Assembly: GCA_019352035.1 (NCBI GenBank)
Contig: JABBNZ010000005.1
Coordinates: 34,058-98,057, forward strand
Reading direction: 5' to 3'
Length of the DNA: 64,000 nt
Source of the DNA: Pseudomonadota bacterium
GTDB lineage: Bacteria; Pseudomonadota; Gammaproteobacteria; Steroidobacterales; Steroidobacteraceae
The notes under the pieces were generated by a model. That model had not been told where the DNA came from, searched no databases, and was given only the letters and a program-made list of their open reading frames with translations. Below are positions 15,113-23,049 of the stretch, piece after piece (the first letter of the stretch is position 1; the number at the start of each line of letters is the position of its first letter). The translations under genes were made by a program, and so were the position numbers.

Positions 15113-16594
15113 CTAGCTCAACTTGAGCAGGGCGTGCTGCAGAAGCCGATCGGCGTAGCTCTCGAGGAGCGCCCGCTGCAGGAGGCTGTCGCGCCAGGGA
15201 GCGGGGATCCCACTGGCGCCGTAGAGGGCGCCGGCCAGCTGGCCGCAGGCTGCGCTCGCGACGTCGGAATTGCCTCCGTGATTGGCTGCGTGGAGAACGG
15301 CGTCGCGGAAGTTGTCGGTCGCGGCGACGGCCTCGAGCGCGATCGCGAGCGCCTCGGTCACGGAGCCGGCTCGCCGCTGCGCCTGCCCGGGCTCAGCCCC
15401 GGCCGCGACCTCCGCCAGGACCCGGGCCTTGGGCCGACCCGAGAGCGCGAGATGGAGCGCGCGCGCGAGGTCGCGGCAGGCGGCGAGGACAGCCGGAGCC
15501 TGGCAGGTGGTGCGGGCGGCATCGCTGGCGAGCTGGATGGCCTCCTGCGGCGCGGCGAAGTAGAACATGACCACGGGGGCGACCCGCGAGAGCGGCTCCG
15601 GATCGAGCTGCCCGGGGGCGTGAGAGCCGGAAAAGAGCTGCCGCCGCCACTGCGCCATCGTGAGCGCCCGCGCCGTGCTCGCCGTGATGCCGAGGCATTG
15701 GCCGGTGGCGGACAGATAGCCCTCACGCTGCCAGCGCTGATACCGCTCCACTTGGTCGCGCGCATCGAAGCCGTCGGTGCTCAGCAGGCTGTCGGCGAGG
15801 CAGAGCGCCATCGCCGTGTCGTCGCTCCAGCCGCCGCGGGGCAGCTCGAACGGACCGCCGCCGATGAGGTCGCCCACGGGCGCGAAGGTGCCAGGGCGGC
15901 GGTACTGGGTCGCGGCCGCAACGGCATCGCCGGCGGCGAGCCCGAGCAAAGCGCCGAGGAAACGCTCGCGCAGGGGCCGGACGGCGGCCAGGGTGGCGGG
16001 ATCCAGGAGGGGGTCCGGATCGGCCGAGTGGGCTCGCGCCGCGGACGCGGACAGGTCGGGAGCCGCAGGCGCGGCCGGGAAAGGCAGCCCGCGGGAGCTC
16101 CAGCGGCGGACGTAATCGGCCTGCGCCTCGGTCTCGGGGACGCTGGGCCAAGACTTGGAGCGCTCGCATTGCTGCCAGCGGGCCGCAAGCTCATCGAGCG
16201 CCTGCTCGCCGGTCAGGCCCCGCTCCACGAAGAGGCAGCCCACCACCGTGGCCGTGCGGCCGATGCCGGCCCGGCAGTGCACGTAGGCCCGCCTTCCGGA
16301 ACGCAGCGCATCGTGCAGACAGTCGAGGATCTCCATCATGTGCTCGCGCCTCTCGGGCAGGCCGTGGTCGCGAATGGGCTTGCGCAGGTACTCGATGTGG
16401 AAGGGGAGCGCCTGATCGTAGGGCTCGACCTCGCTCGGATGGGTGAGGTCGAGGAAGCATTCGATGCCGGCGGCCAGCAGGACGCTCACGCGCTGACGCG
16501 TGGCGTCGTTGGTGAGTCCCGAGGGGTGCTCGCCGGCGAGCAGCAGACCGGGGATTGCCCAGTAGGTGTTGGAAGGGGGTGGAGCGACTTCCAT
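15113..16594 (-). CDS. dual-specificity phosphatase / ADP-ribosylglycohydrolase fusion
   Basis: A 493-residue two-domain protein. Residues about 1-165 form a dual-specificity or tyrosine-phosphatase domain with the P-loop HCRAGIGRT (Cys107, Arg113) and a candidate general-acid Asp76. Residues about 205-493 match the ADP-ribosylglycohydrolase (DraG/ARH) fold: FLGALLGLAAGDAVAAA, then GGWSDDTAMAL (256-263), giving the first metal-binding Asp pair, and NHGGNSDVASAACG near 438-451 for the second. In the second site the usual GGDTD/S is GGNSD, so one ligand is Asn. A Pro/Ala linker separates the domains. It likely removes ADP-ribose from a target and dephosphorylates a related one. The start is 6 bases from the ttcA stop, so it is cotranscribed. 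Confidence 0.85.
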   Translation of the reverse strand: MEVAPPPSNTYWAIPGLLLAGEHPSGLTNDATRQRVSVLLAAGIECFLDLTHPSEVEPYDQALPFHIEYLRKPIRDHGLPERREHMMEILDCLHDALRSGRRAYVHCRAGIGRTATVVGCLFVERGLTGEQALDELAARWQQCERSKSWPSVPETEAQADYVRRWSSRGLPFPAAPAAPDLSASAARAHSADPDPLLDPATLAAVRPLRERFLGALLGLAAGDAVAAATQYRRPGTFAPVGDLIGGGPFELPRGGWSDDTAMALCLADSLLSTDGFDARDQVERYQRWQREGYLSATGQCLGITASTARALTMAQWRRQLFSGSHAPGQLDPEPLSRVAPVVMFYFAAPQEAIQLASDAARTTCQAPAVLAACRDLARALHLALSGRPKARVLAEVAAGAEPGQAQRRAGSVTEALAIALEAVAATDNFRDAVLHAANHGGNSDVASAACGQLAGALYGASGIPAPWRDSLLQRALLESYADRLLQHALLKLS

Positions 16595-16600
16595 TGCCGA

Positions 16601-17536
16601 TTACGGGGTCGCGGCCGCGGCTTCGACCAGCCGGTCCTCTTCCTCCAGGGTCATCGCCGCAATCCGCGCGGAAGAGCCGGGCGCGGCTCCAGTGCGCAGA
16701 CGCTGCTCCTCCAGAGCGGCGAAGTCGAAATGGCGGGTGTCGGCCAGGTGCCCGAGCTCGACGTGCCGCAGGGCGCTGAAGATGCTCTCGGTGCGGCCGG
16801 GATGGTCATGCTCCCAGGCGGCGAGCATTTTCTTGACGGCGACACGCTGCATGTTGTCCTGCGAGCCGCAGAGCTTGCAGGGAATGATGGGAAAGCGGCG
16901 GCCGCGGGCGTAGCGCTCGATGTCTCGCTCGGCCACATACGCGAGCGGGCGGATGACGATGTGACGGCCATCCTCGGAGAGGAGCTTCGGCGCCATGGCT
17001 TTGAGGCGGCCCCCGAAGAAGAGGTTCAAAAAGAGCGTCTCGACGATGTCGTCGCGGTGGTGACCGAGTGCGATCTTGGTGATGCCGTTCTCGGCGGCGA
17101 AGCGATAGAGCGCGCCGCGGCGCAGACGCGAGCAGAGCCCGCAGAGGGTACGGCCTTCAGGAATGACGCGCTTGACGACGCTGTAGGTATTTTGCTCGAT
17201 GATGTGGAAGGGCACGCCGAGGGAAGTCAGGTACTGCGGCAGGACGTGCTCCGGGAAGCCGGGCTGCTTCTGGTCGAGGTTGACGGCGAGGAGCTCGAAG
17301 TCGACCGGCGCGCTGCGCTTCAGCGACAGGAGGATGTCGAGGAGCGTGTAGGAATCCTTGCCCCCGGAGAGGCAGACCATGACGCGATCGCCGGGGCCGA
17401 TCATGCGAAAGTCCTCGATCGCCTTGCCGACGGAGCCGCGCAGCCGCGCCTGCAGGCGCGTGAGCGTGCGCGAATTTCCGGCGCTCACGGCAGGCCCCTC
17501 CCCCGGAGCCGCTGGCGCCGCGTCCGAGCCTGCCAT
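16601..17536 (-). CDS. ttcA: tRNA 2-thiocytidine(32) synthetase
   Basis: This 311-residue protein has the PP-loop SGGKDS (57-62) that adenylates cytidine 32 of tRNA. It also has both cysteine pairs of TtcA: CxxC at 132/135 (TLCGLC) and C220/C223 (PCKLC), which hold the [4Fe-4S] cluster used for sulfur transfer. ALGHHRDD and [10 protein letters not shown] are also family signatures. The Ala/Pro-rich first 20 residues are an unconserved extension. Its ATG abuts the stop of the M32 carboxypeptidase gene with no gap, and the phosphatase/ADP-ribosylglycohydrolase gene follows after 6 bases, so the three genes form an operon. Confidence 0.96.
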   Translation of the reverse strand: MAGSDAAPAAPGEGPAVSAGNSRTLTRLQARLRGSVGKAIEDFRMIGPGDRVMVCLSGGKDSYTLLDILLSLKRSAPVDFELLAVNLDQKQPGFPEHVLPQYLTSLGVPFHIIEQNTYSVVKRVIPEGRTLCGLCSRLRRGALYRFAAENGITKIALGHHRDDIVETLFLNLFFGGRLKAMAPKLLSEDGRHIVIRPLAYVAERDIERYARGRRFPIIPCKLCGSQDNMQRVAVKKMLAAWEHDHPGRTESIFSALRHVELGHLADTRHFDFAALEEQRLRTGAAPGSSARIAAMTLEEEDRLVEAAAATP

Positions 17537-19054
17537 CTAGGCGGCGGCCTCGCTGGCCGCGGCTTCCAGGTATTTCGCCTCGACGTAGCGGATGAAGGTG
17601 GCCGCGGAAAGGGGCTTGCCGGTGGCGTTGCGCAGGAGGTCCTGCACCGCCACCTTCGCACCGAGGCCGTGCACGTGAGCGCGCAGCCAGCCGAAGAGCC
17701 CCGAGAACTCGCCGCGCGCCAGCTGCTCATCGAGAGCCGGCAGGTCATTGCGCAGGCTTTCGTAGAGCTGGCCGGCGATCACGGTGCCGAGGGCGTATGA
17801 GGGAAAGTACCCGAAGGAGCCAACCGCCCAGTGCACGTCCTGCAAACAACCTTCGCTGTCGTTGCCCGGCCGTATGCCGAGGCGCTCTTCCATGCCCTTG
17901 TTCCACGCGCCCGGCAGGTCGCGCACCGCCAGCGAGCCGCTCAGCAGCTGCTTCTCGAGCTCATAGCGCAACATGATGTGCAGGGGATACGTGAGCTCGT
18001 CCGCATCCACCCGGATCAAGCTGCGCCGCACGCGCGTCAGATGCGCGTACACGTTCTCGACATCCCATTCCGGCCCGCTCACGCCGAAATGCTTCATGAT
18101 GAGCGGCTGCACGTAATGCACGAACGGCCGGCTGCGGCAGATGATCATCTCCATGAGCAGGGACTGGCTTTCCTCCAGGGCCATGCCGCGGTCGCGGCCG
18201 ACGGGCTGGTCGCGCCAGTCCTGAGGCAGGCCGAGGTCATACATCGCGTGACCGGTCTCGTGCAGGGCGCCGAGCAGGCCCGAGAAGAGGTCGTTCGGGT
18301 CGAGCCGCGTGGTGACGCGCATGTCGCCGGGGACGCCTTCCGTGAACGGATGCTCGCTCTCATCGAGTCGCCCGCGATCGAAGGGAAAGCCGATCTGCTT
18401 CATGACCTCCACGATGAGCGCGCGCTGCTTGCCCGCCGGGAATTTGCCGGTGAGCGGCGCCGGCGGCCGGCTCTCCTGGACGGCGATCGCCTCGCGGATG
18501 AGCGAAGGCAGCCGCCGCGACAGTCCCTTGAACATGGCATCGATGTCGGCCGTGGTGATGCCGGGAGTGAATTCGTCCACGAGCGCATCGTAGGGCGCGA
18601 GATTCAGGGCCTGTCCGAGAAGCGCGGCCTTGTCGCGGACCAGGTGGACGACCTCCTCAAGGTGCGGCGCGAACAGCTCGAACTTGCCCTGCTGGCGTGC
18701 CTCGAGCCAGCGGACCTCGGCCCGCGAGGTCGCCCGCGCGAGGCGGGAAATCAAGGACACCGGGGTGGCGATGGCATGGTCGCGCTGGCGGCGCATCTCG
18801 CGCAGGTTCGCCACTTGCCAGTCCTGCAGCCCCTGGGTGTTGGCCTGCGCGCGGTCGAGCAGGCGGGTGATGCGTGGCGCGGTGAGGAGCGCGTGGTGCT
18901 CCGTCTCCAAGGCGGCAAGCTGCTCGCCGCGCACGTCCGCACTGCCACGCGGCATCATCACGGCGGCGTCCCAGCGAAGGAGCGACAGGGCTCCGCGAAA
19001 AGCATGGAGTCGCTTGAACTCCTGCTCCAATTGCTTGTATGGCGAGGCTGACAT
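17537..19054 (-). CDS. M32 family (Taq-type) metallocarboxypeptidase
   Basis: The 505-residue protein matches the all-helical M32 carboxypeptidases (about 500 residues). These remove C-terminal residues from peptides in the cytoplasm using one divalent metal. HETGH at 265-269 (GALHETGHAMYD) gives two ligands and the catalytic Glu. The third ligand is Glu295 in LEESQS, the family HESQS motif, here with Glu replacing the preceding His. The IRVDADELTYPLHI and GILPGNDSEGCLQDVHW-like segments are also typical. I use the ATG at 19054 because the conserved YKQLEQEFKRLHAF begins six residues later. It heads the operon with ttcA. Confidence 0.93.
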   Translation of the reverse strand: MSASPYKQLEQEFKRLHAFRGALSLLRWDAAVMMPRGSADVRGEQLAALETEHHALLTAPRITRLLDRAQANTQGLQDWQVANLREMRRQRDHAIATPVSLISRLARATSRAEVRWLEARQQGKFELFAPHLEEVVHLVRDKAALLGQALNLAPYDALVDEFTPGITTADIDAMFKGLSRRLPSLIREAIAVQESRPPAPLTGKFPAGKQRALIVEVMKQIGFPFDRGRLDESEHPFTEGVPGDMRVTTRLDPNDLFSGLLGALHETGHAMYDLGLPQDWRDQPVGRDRGMALEESQSLLMEMIICRSRPFVHYVQPLIMKHFGVSGPEWDVENVYAHLTRVRRSLIRVDADELTYPLHIMLRYELEKQLLSGSLAVRDLPGAWNKGMEERLGIRPGNDSEGCLQDVHWAVGSFGYFPSYALGTVIAGQLYESLRNDLPALDEQLARGEFSGLFGWLRAHVHGLGAKVAVQDLLRNATGKPLSAATFIRYVEAKYLEAAASEAAA

Positions 19055-19311
19055 GGTCTCTACTCGTCCATCCGCGCTCCGTGCCGGGCCAAGTCGGCCC
19101 TGAAGGCTGCCCCTGAAGCGGTGCATCGACGCCCGAAATGGGGTGGCCGGAAGCGGGAGGATGAGCATAGTCTAGCAGGCAGCGGCGCCGGAACCGGGCT
19201 CCCGGGGAAGGGACTCCTTAAAAATCAGAAACTTACGTTTCAGCCCGGCCGATTGACACTCCGAATGGGGGGTCAGGCCGCCCAAAGGCGGCGCAGCGCG
19301 GCCCCACGGGC
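19055..19311. other. leader region between the M32 gene and glgA side
   Basis: No gene is seen in this 257-base stretch. It should carry the promoter for the minus-strand M32/ttcA operon. An AT-richer island (19218-19240) and a TTGACA at 19253 on the plus strand are noted, but no matching -10 box was found. Confidence 0.3.
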
Positions 19312-19419
19312 CTAAAAGACGAAGTGCCGCCACTCCGGCCAGCGGGCCACGGCGATACCGATACCGATCGAGACGATGAGCAGTAGCGTGAGCGTGAGTC
19401 CTATGAGAAAGCGTTGCAT
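19312..19419 (-). CDS. 35-residue single-span membrane microprotein
   Basis: An ATG-initiated frame of 35 codons encodes a very hydrophobic segment (LIGLTLTLLLIVSIGIGIAV, residues 5-24) flanked by MQRF and the tail ARWPEWRHFVF. It is a classic small bitopic membrane protein: Arg3 at one end and aromatic/Arg residues at the other. The minus-strand start lies 60 bases before the divergent glgA start. I do not recognise a family. The near-perfect hydrophobic run with G/C-rich wobble bases favours a real gene, but there is no homology evidence. Confidence 0.5.
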   Translation of the reverse strand: MQRFLIGLTLTLLLIVSIGIGIAVARWPEWRHFVF

Positions 19420-19479
19420 GGGTGCGGGAACGAGGCTTGGCGGCGCGTGCGCCATGATAGCCGTCCCGAGGCCGGCGGC

Positions 19480-20934
19480 ATGAGTCTGAGCGTCTGCATG
19501 CTGGCCGCCGAGGTAGCGCCGCTGTCCAAGACGGGGGGGCTAGCCGATGTAGCGGGCGCGCTGGCGAAGTACCTGGCTGCGGACGGTCATGACGTCCGGC
19601 TGTTCACGCCGCTTTATGCGTCCATAGACCGCACGAAGTTCCCGATGCAGCCCGTCGAGGGGCTGCAGCAAGTGCCGCTGCGGATCGGACCGCATCAGTA
19701 CGTCTACTCCGTCGTCACGACCAGGCTTCCGGGATCCGACGCGCTGGTGTATCTGATCGATTGTCCGGTGTTGTTTGCACGGCCGGTGATCTATACGACG
19801 GATCCGGACGAGCACCTGCGATTCCTCGCCTTCACCCGCGCGGTACTGGTCACGTGCCAGCGCATGCAATGGGCACCGCAGATCCTGCACTGCAACGACT
19901 GGCACACAGCCTTCGCGCCCCTCTTCGTCAAGGCCCTGTTCGAGGGCGAGGCGCTCTTCGCGCACACTCGATCGGTGCTGACGATCCACAACGTCGGCTA
20001 CCAGGGCATCTTCAGCGCGGCGGCAGCGGCGGACCTGGACCTCGGCTCCAGGAGCTACCTGTTGCATCAGGACGACCTGCGCGCGGGGAACATCAATCCG
20101 CTGCGCCACGGGATCTTGTACGCGGATGCGATCACCACGGTGAGTCCGACGCATGCACTCGAGATCTGCACGGACGAGTATGGGATGGGGCTGCAGGACT
20201 CGCTGCGTATGCGCCGAAGTGCGCTGACGGGCATCCTGAACGGCGTCGATTACCATGTCTGGGACCCACGCAACGACCGATATCTACCGGAGCACTACGA
20301 CCCGAGCTCTCTCTCGATCAAGGCGGGCCTCAAGAGCGCGTTCATCGAGCGGCTGGGGCTCACGATACCGGTCACGACACCGCTTGCGGGCGTGGTGAGC
20401 CGCCTCGCCTCGCAGAAGGGCATCGACTTGATGTTCGAGTCGCTGCCGCAGGTGCTGGAATGGCGTGACCTCGGCTTCGTCGCGCTGGGGAGCGGGGATG
20501 CGCAGTACGAGCGCTTCCTGGCCGAGCTCGCGCAGAGCTTCCCGGGGCGGGTGGTGTTCCGGCGGGGCTATGACGACGAGCTCTCGCACTGGATCGAGGC
20601 GGCGTGCGACATGTTCCTCATGCCCTCGATGTATGAGCCGTGCGGGCTCAACCAGATGTACAGCCTGCGCTATGGCACGGTACCGATCGTGCGGCGCACC
20701 GGGGGACTCGCGGACTCCGTGGAGCACTACGACGCCGACAGCGGCCAGGGCACCGGCATCGTCTTCGACGACTTCAACTCCGAGGCGCTGGAGTGGGCGC
20801 TCAACATGGCGCTCGATCTTTACGCGGAGCCCGCGCAGTGGACGCGGATGGTGCGCAATGGGATGGCGAAGGACTTCTCCTGGGAGAGACAGGGGGGGAA
20901 ATACGTGCAGATCTACCGCGAGTTGTCGCGGTAG
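19480..20934 (+). CDS. glgA: glycogen synthase (ADP-glucose, GT5)
   Basis: This 484-residue protein extends alpha-1,4-glucan chains from ADP-glucose. The N-terminal KTGGLADV motif (17-24) binds ADP-glucose. LTIHNVGYQGIF and LNGVDYHVWDP are typical of GlgA, and the C-terminal GT-B domain carries EPCGLNQMYSLRYGTVPIVRRTGGL with the catalytic Glu. The start is ATG 19480; an in-frame ATG at 19414 would add a 22-residue extension lacking homology and would overlap the divergent microprotein. It is separated from, and opposite in strand to, malQ, the GH57 gene, glgC and glgP, so the synthase is controlled apart from the rest of the glucan genes. Confidence 0.96.
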   Translation: MSLSVCMLAAEVAPLSKTGGLADVAGALAKYLAADGHDVRLFTPLYASIDRTKFPMQPVEGLQQVPLRIGPHQYVYSVVTTRLPGSDALVYLIDCPVLFARPVIYTTDPDEHLRFLAFTRAVLVTCQRMQWAPQILHCNDWHTAFAPLFVKALFEGEALFAHTRSVLTIHNVGYQGIFSAAAAADLDLGSRSYLLHQDDLRAGNINPLRHGILYADAITTVSPTHALEICTDEYGMGLQDSLRMRRSALTGILNGVDYHVWDPRNDRYLPEHYDPSSLSIKAGLKSAFIERLGLTIPVTTPLAGVVSRLASQKGIDLMFESLPQVLEWRDLGFVALGSGDAQYERFLAELAQSFPGRVVFRRGYDDELSHWIEAACDMFLMPSMYEPCGLNQMYSLRYGTVPIVRRTGGLADSVEHYDADSGQGTGIVFDDFNSEALEWALNMALDLYAEPAQWTRMVRNGMAKDFSWERQGGKYVQIYRELSR

Positions 20935-20991
20935 CCCGCTCTCGAGCGAGGACCGGCGGGAATTCAAGGCAGGAAATCAGCCGCGTTTTCT

Positions 20992-21435
20992 TCAGCGCAG
21001 GGTGAAGGTGCCGCGCTCCTCGAACGGGATGGAGCGCAGCCAGCCGCGGGTGAGCTCCACCTTGCCCTTCATGAGGTAATCGACGCCCCGGCCTCGGGGG
21101 CGGTCGAGGATCGTGAAGAGCGCCCCTGCCGCGTTGGCGTCGACGTCCATGTTGAAGTCGGCGGTGCCGAGGGCGGGAACGACGAAGCCGGCGTCCGAGA
21201 CGCCGGTGGCGAACTCCTGGCCGCCGAGGTACACGGTGTAGGAAAGCCCACGGATGGGCAGGCTCCGGGCGTTGGGGTTCTCGACGTGCATCCGCACGCG
21301 CAGCTGCTGCTCGAAGACGCTGGCTTTGAGGACTTCGACGTTGACGATGGAGAGCTTCGGGGTCTGGAACTTCGGCACGAGAAGCGCGCAGCCGGAGAGC
21401 GCGACGGCGAGGACCAGCAGCGGGACGGATCTCAT
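20992..21435 (-). CDS. LEA14-like (WHy domain) lipoprotein
   Basis: The 147-residue protein has a short signal peptide with lipobox LSGC (Cys16) and a single beta-sandwich of the LEA14/water-stress-hypersensitive-response type. It is recognised by the strand pattern IVNVEVLKASVFEQQLRVRM, HVENPNARSLPIRGLSYTVY, and LGGQEFATGVSD. Such lipoproteins are thought to stabilise envelope components under desiccation or osmotic stress. It sits between convergent glgA and minus-strand malQ, so it could be read with neither. Confidence 0.82.
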   Translation of the reverse strand: MRSVPLLVLAVALSGCALLVPKFQTPKLSIVNVEVLKASVFEQQLRVRMHVENPNARSLPIRGLSYTVYLGGQEFATGVSDAGFVVPALGTADFNMDVDANAAGALFTILDRPRGRGVDYLMKGKVELTRGWLRSIPFEERGTFTLR

Positions 21436-21517
21436 GCAGGCATGGTACAGGGCGGCTGTCGGCCGCGTCGACGGCCGTCGCCGCGGCGCGACGCGGGGCT
21501 CGAGCCGGCTCGCCGAA

Positions 21518-22867
21518 TCAGGCTCTTCCGTACATTCTGTTGAGTTGCGCGAAGTGCGCCGCCAGCTGCGGCGTCAGGGCGCCGGACGGCAGCCGCCAGC
21601 GCCAGTTGCCCTGGACCGTCCCGGGCGTATTGAGCCGGGCCTCGGAGCCGAGCCCCAGCAAGTCCTGGGCTGGGATGACGGCGAGCTGCCCGACCGAGCC
21701 CAGGGCCTCGCGGATGAGCGCATCGGGCATGGATCCGGGCGCCACCCGCAGGATGGAGTCGACTCGGCGGCGCGTTTCCTCATCGAGGCTCCGGTACCAG
21801 CCGAGCGTCGTGTCGTTGTCGTGCGTGCCCGTATACACAACGCTGTCGTGCTCGTGCATGTGCGGGAGGTGCGGGTTGTCACCCTCGCCGCTGAAGGCGA
21901 ACTGCAGGACGCGCATGCCGGGCAGCCCGAAGCTCTTGCGAAGCGCGACGACATCGTCGGTGATGACGCCCAGGTCCTCCGCGACGATCGGCAGGCCCCC
22001 GAGCTCATCCAACAGCAGCCGCAGGAGATCCGCTCCCGGTGTCAGATGCCACTGTCCCCCGCGCGCGTCGGGAGCGCCGGCCGGAATGGACCAGTGCGCC
22101 GCCAGCGCGCGAAAGTGATCGATGCGCAGCAGGTCGACGCGCTCGAGCTGCTCGAGCACCCGCGCGCGCCAGTAGGCGAAGTTGTCCTGTCGCATCGCCT
22201 GCCAGTCATAGAGCGGATTGCCCCAGAGCTGTCCGGTCTGCGAGAAGTAATCCGGCGGCACGCCGGCGACCGCGGCCGGCCGGCCGTCGGCCTGAAGCTG
22301 GAACTGCCCGCGGTGCGCCCACGTCGCCGCGGAATGCGGCGCGACGTAGAACGGCAGATCGCCGAGGATGCGCACGCCGCGCGAGCGGGCGTGCTCGCGC
22401 AGCCGCTGCCATTGCACGAAGAAGGCGAACTGCTCATGGCTGATCCGCTGCAATTGCGCGCCAAGGTCGTCTCTCGCTTGCGCCAGCGCGGACGCCTTGC
22501 GGTCGCGCAGCTGCGCGGGCCAATCCCACCATGCCGCGCCGGCATGCGCATCGCTCAGGACCTCGAACAGAGCGTAATCATCCAGCCAGGCTCGGCCTTC
22601 CTCGAGAAACGCGGCGTACTCCGCGGAGCGGGCGTCCGGCATCTCGGCGGGGTCGAGGAAGGCGGCATTGCCGGCAAAGTCTGAGCGCAGCCAATAGGGA
22701 GAGCCGTCCGGTCCGGCGGGGCCGACAGGCAGGATCTGCCACACGGTGAAGCCGGCGCCCGCCAGCCAATCGATGAAGGCGCGGCCGCCGCGGCCGAGAG
22801 CGGCCTCGAGCGAACCGAGATGCAACAGCACTCCGGCGCGACGCCGGTCGAGCACGGGCAAACGCAT
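21518..22867 (-). CDS. malQ: 4-alpha-glucanotransferase (amylomaltase, GH77)
   Basis: The 449-residue enzyme transfers maltodextrin segments between chains. GH77 landmarks are present: N-terminal RRAGVLLHLGSL, GSPYWLRSDFAGN, PPDYFSQTGQLWGNPLYDW, the nucleophile Asp in LLRIDHFRAL, the acid/base Glu in VAEDLGVI, and the stabilising Asp in YTGTHDNDT. It is slightly shorter than typical 500-residue MalQ, lacking N-terminal extensions. It is the last gene of the minus-strand glucan cluster, separated from the GH57 gene by a copy of the dispersed 3'-end element. Confidence 0.95.
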   Translation of the reverse strand: MRLPVLDRRRAGVLLHLGSLEAALGRGGRAFIDWLAGAGFTVWQILPVGPAGPDGSPYWLRSDFAGNAAFLDPAEMPDARSAEYAAFLEEGRAWLDDYALFEVLSDAHAGAAWWDWPAQLRDRKASALAQARDDLGAQLQRISHEQFAFFVQWQRLREHARSRGVRILGDLPFYVAPHSAATWAHRGQFQLQADGRPAAVAGVPPDYFSQTGQLWGNPLYDWQAMRQDNFAYWRARVLEQLERVDLLRIDHFRALAAHWSIPAGAPDARGGQWHLTPGADLLRLLLDELGGLPIVAEDLGVITDDVVALRKSFGLPGMRVLQFAFSGEGDNPHLPHMHEHDSVVYTGTHDNDTTLGWYRSLDEETRRRVDSILRVAPGSMPDALIREALGSVGQLAVIPAQDLLGLGSEARLNTPGTVQGNWRWRLPSGALTPQLAAHFAQLNRMYGRA

Positions 22868-22933
22868 TGCAAAAGCTCCTTGCAGCCAGTCCCCATCGAC
22901 CGGCGGTCAACCCCACCCCTGCGGCGGCGCGAA

Positions 22934-23049
22934 ACGGCATCCCGGCACAAGGATGTGCCCCGCCGCCGCGGGTAGCGGCGCCTTGGGCAACAAGCCGCGC
23001 TTTTCGCCCAAGGCGCGCTGGGCCGGGCACGATGCCCGGATCCAGCGCC
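22934..23049 (-). repeat. dispersed 3'-end element, copy C
   Basis: On the minus strand it starts GGCGCTGGATCCGGGC directly after the GH57 stop, then GTGCCCGGC and CAGCG, the hairpin CCTTGGGCGAAAAGCGCGGC / TTGTTGCCCAAGG, and GGCGGCGGGGCAC. It lies between the GH57 stop and malQ, so if it is an attenuator it would lower malQ expression. Confidence 0.75.
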
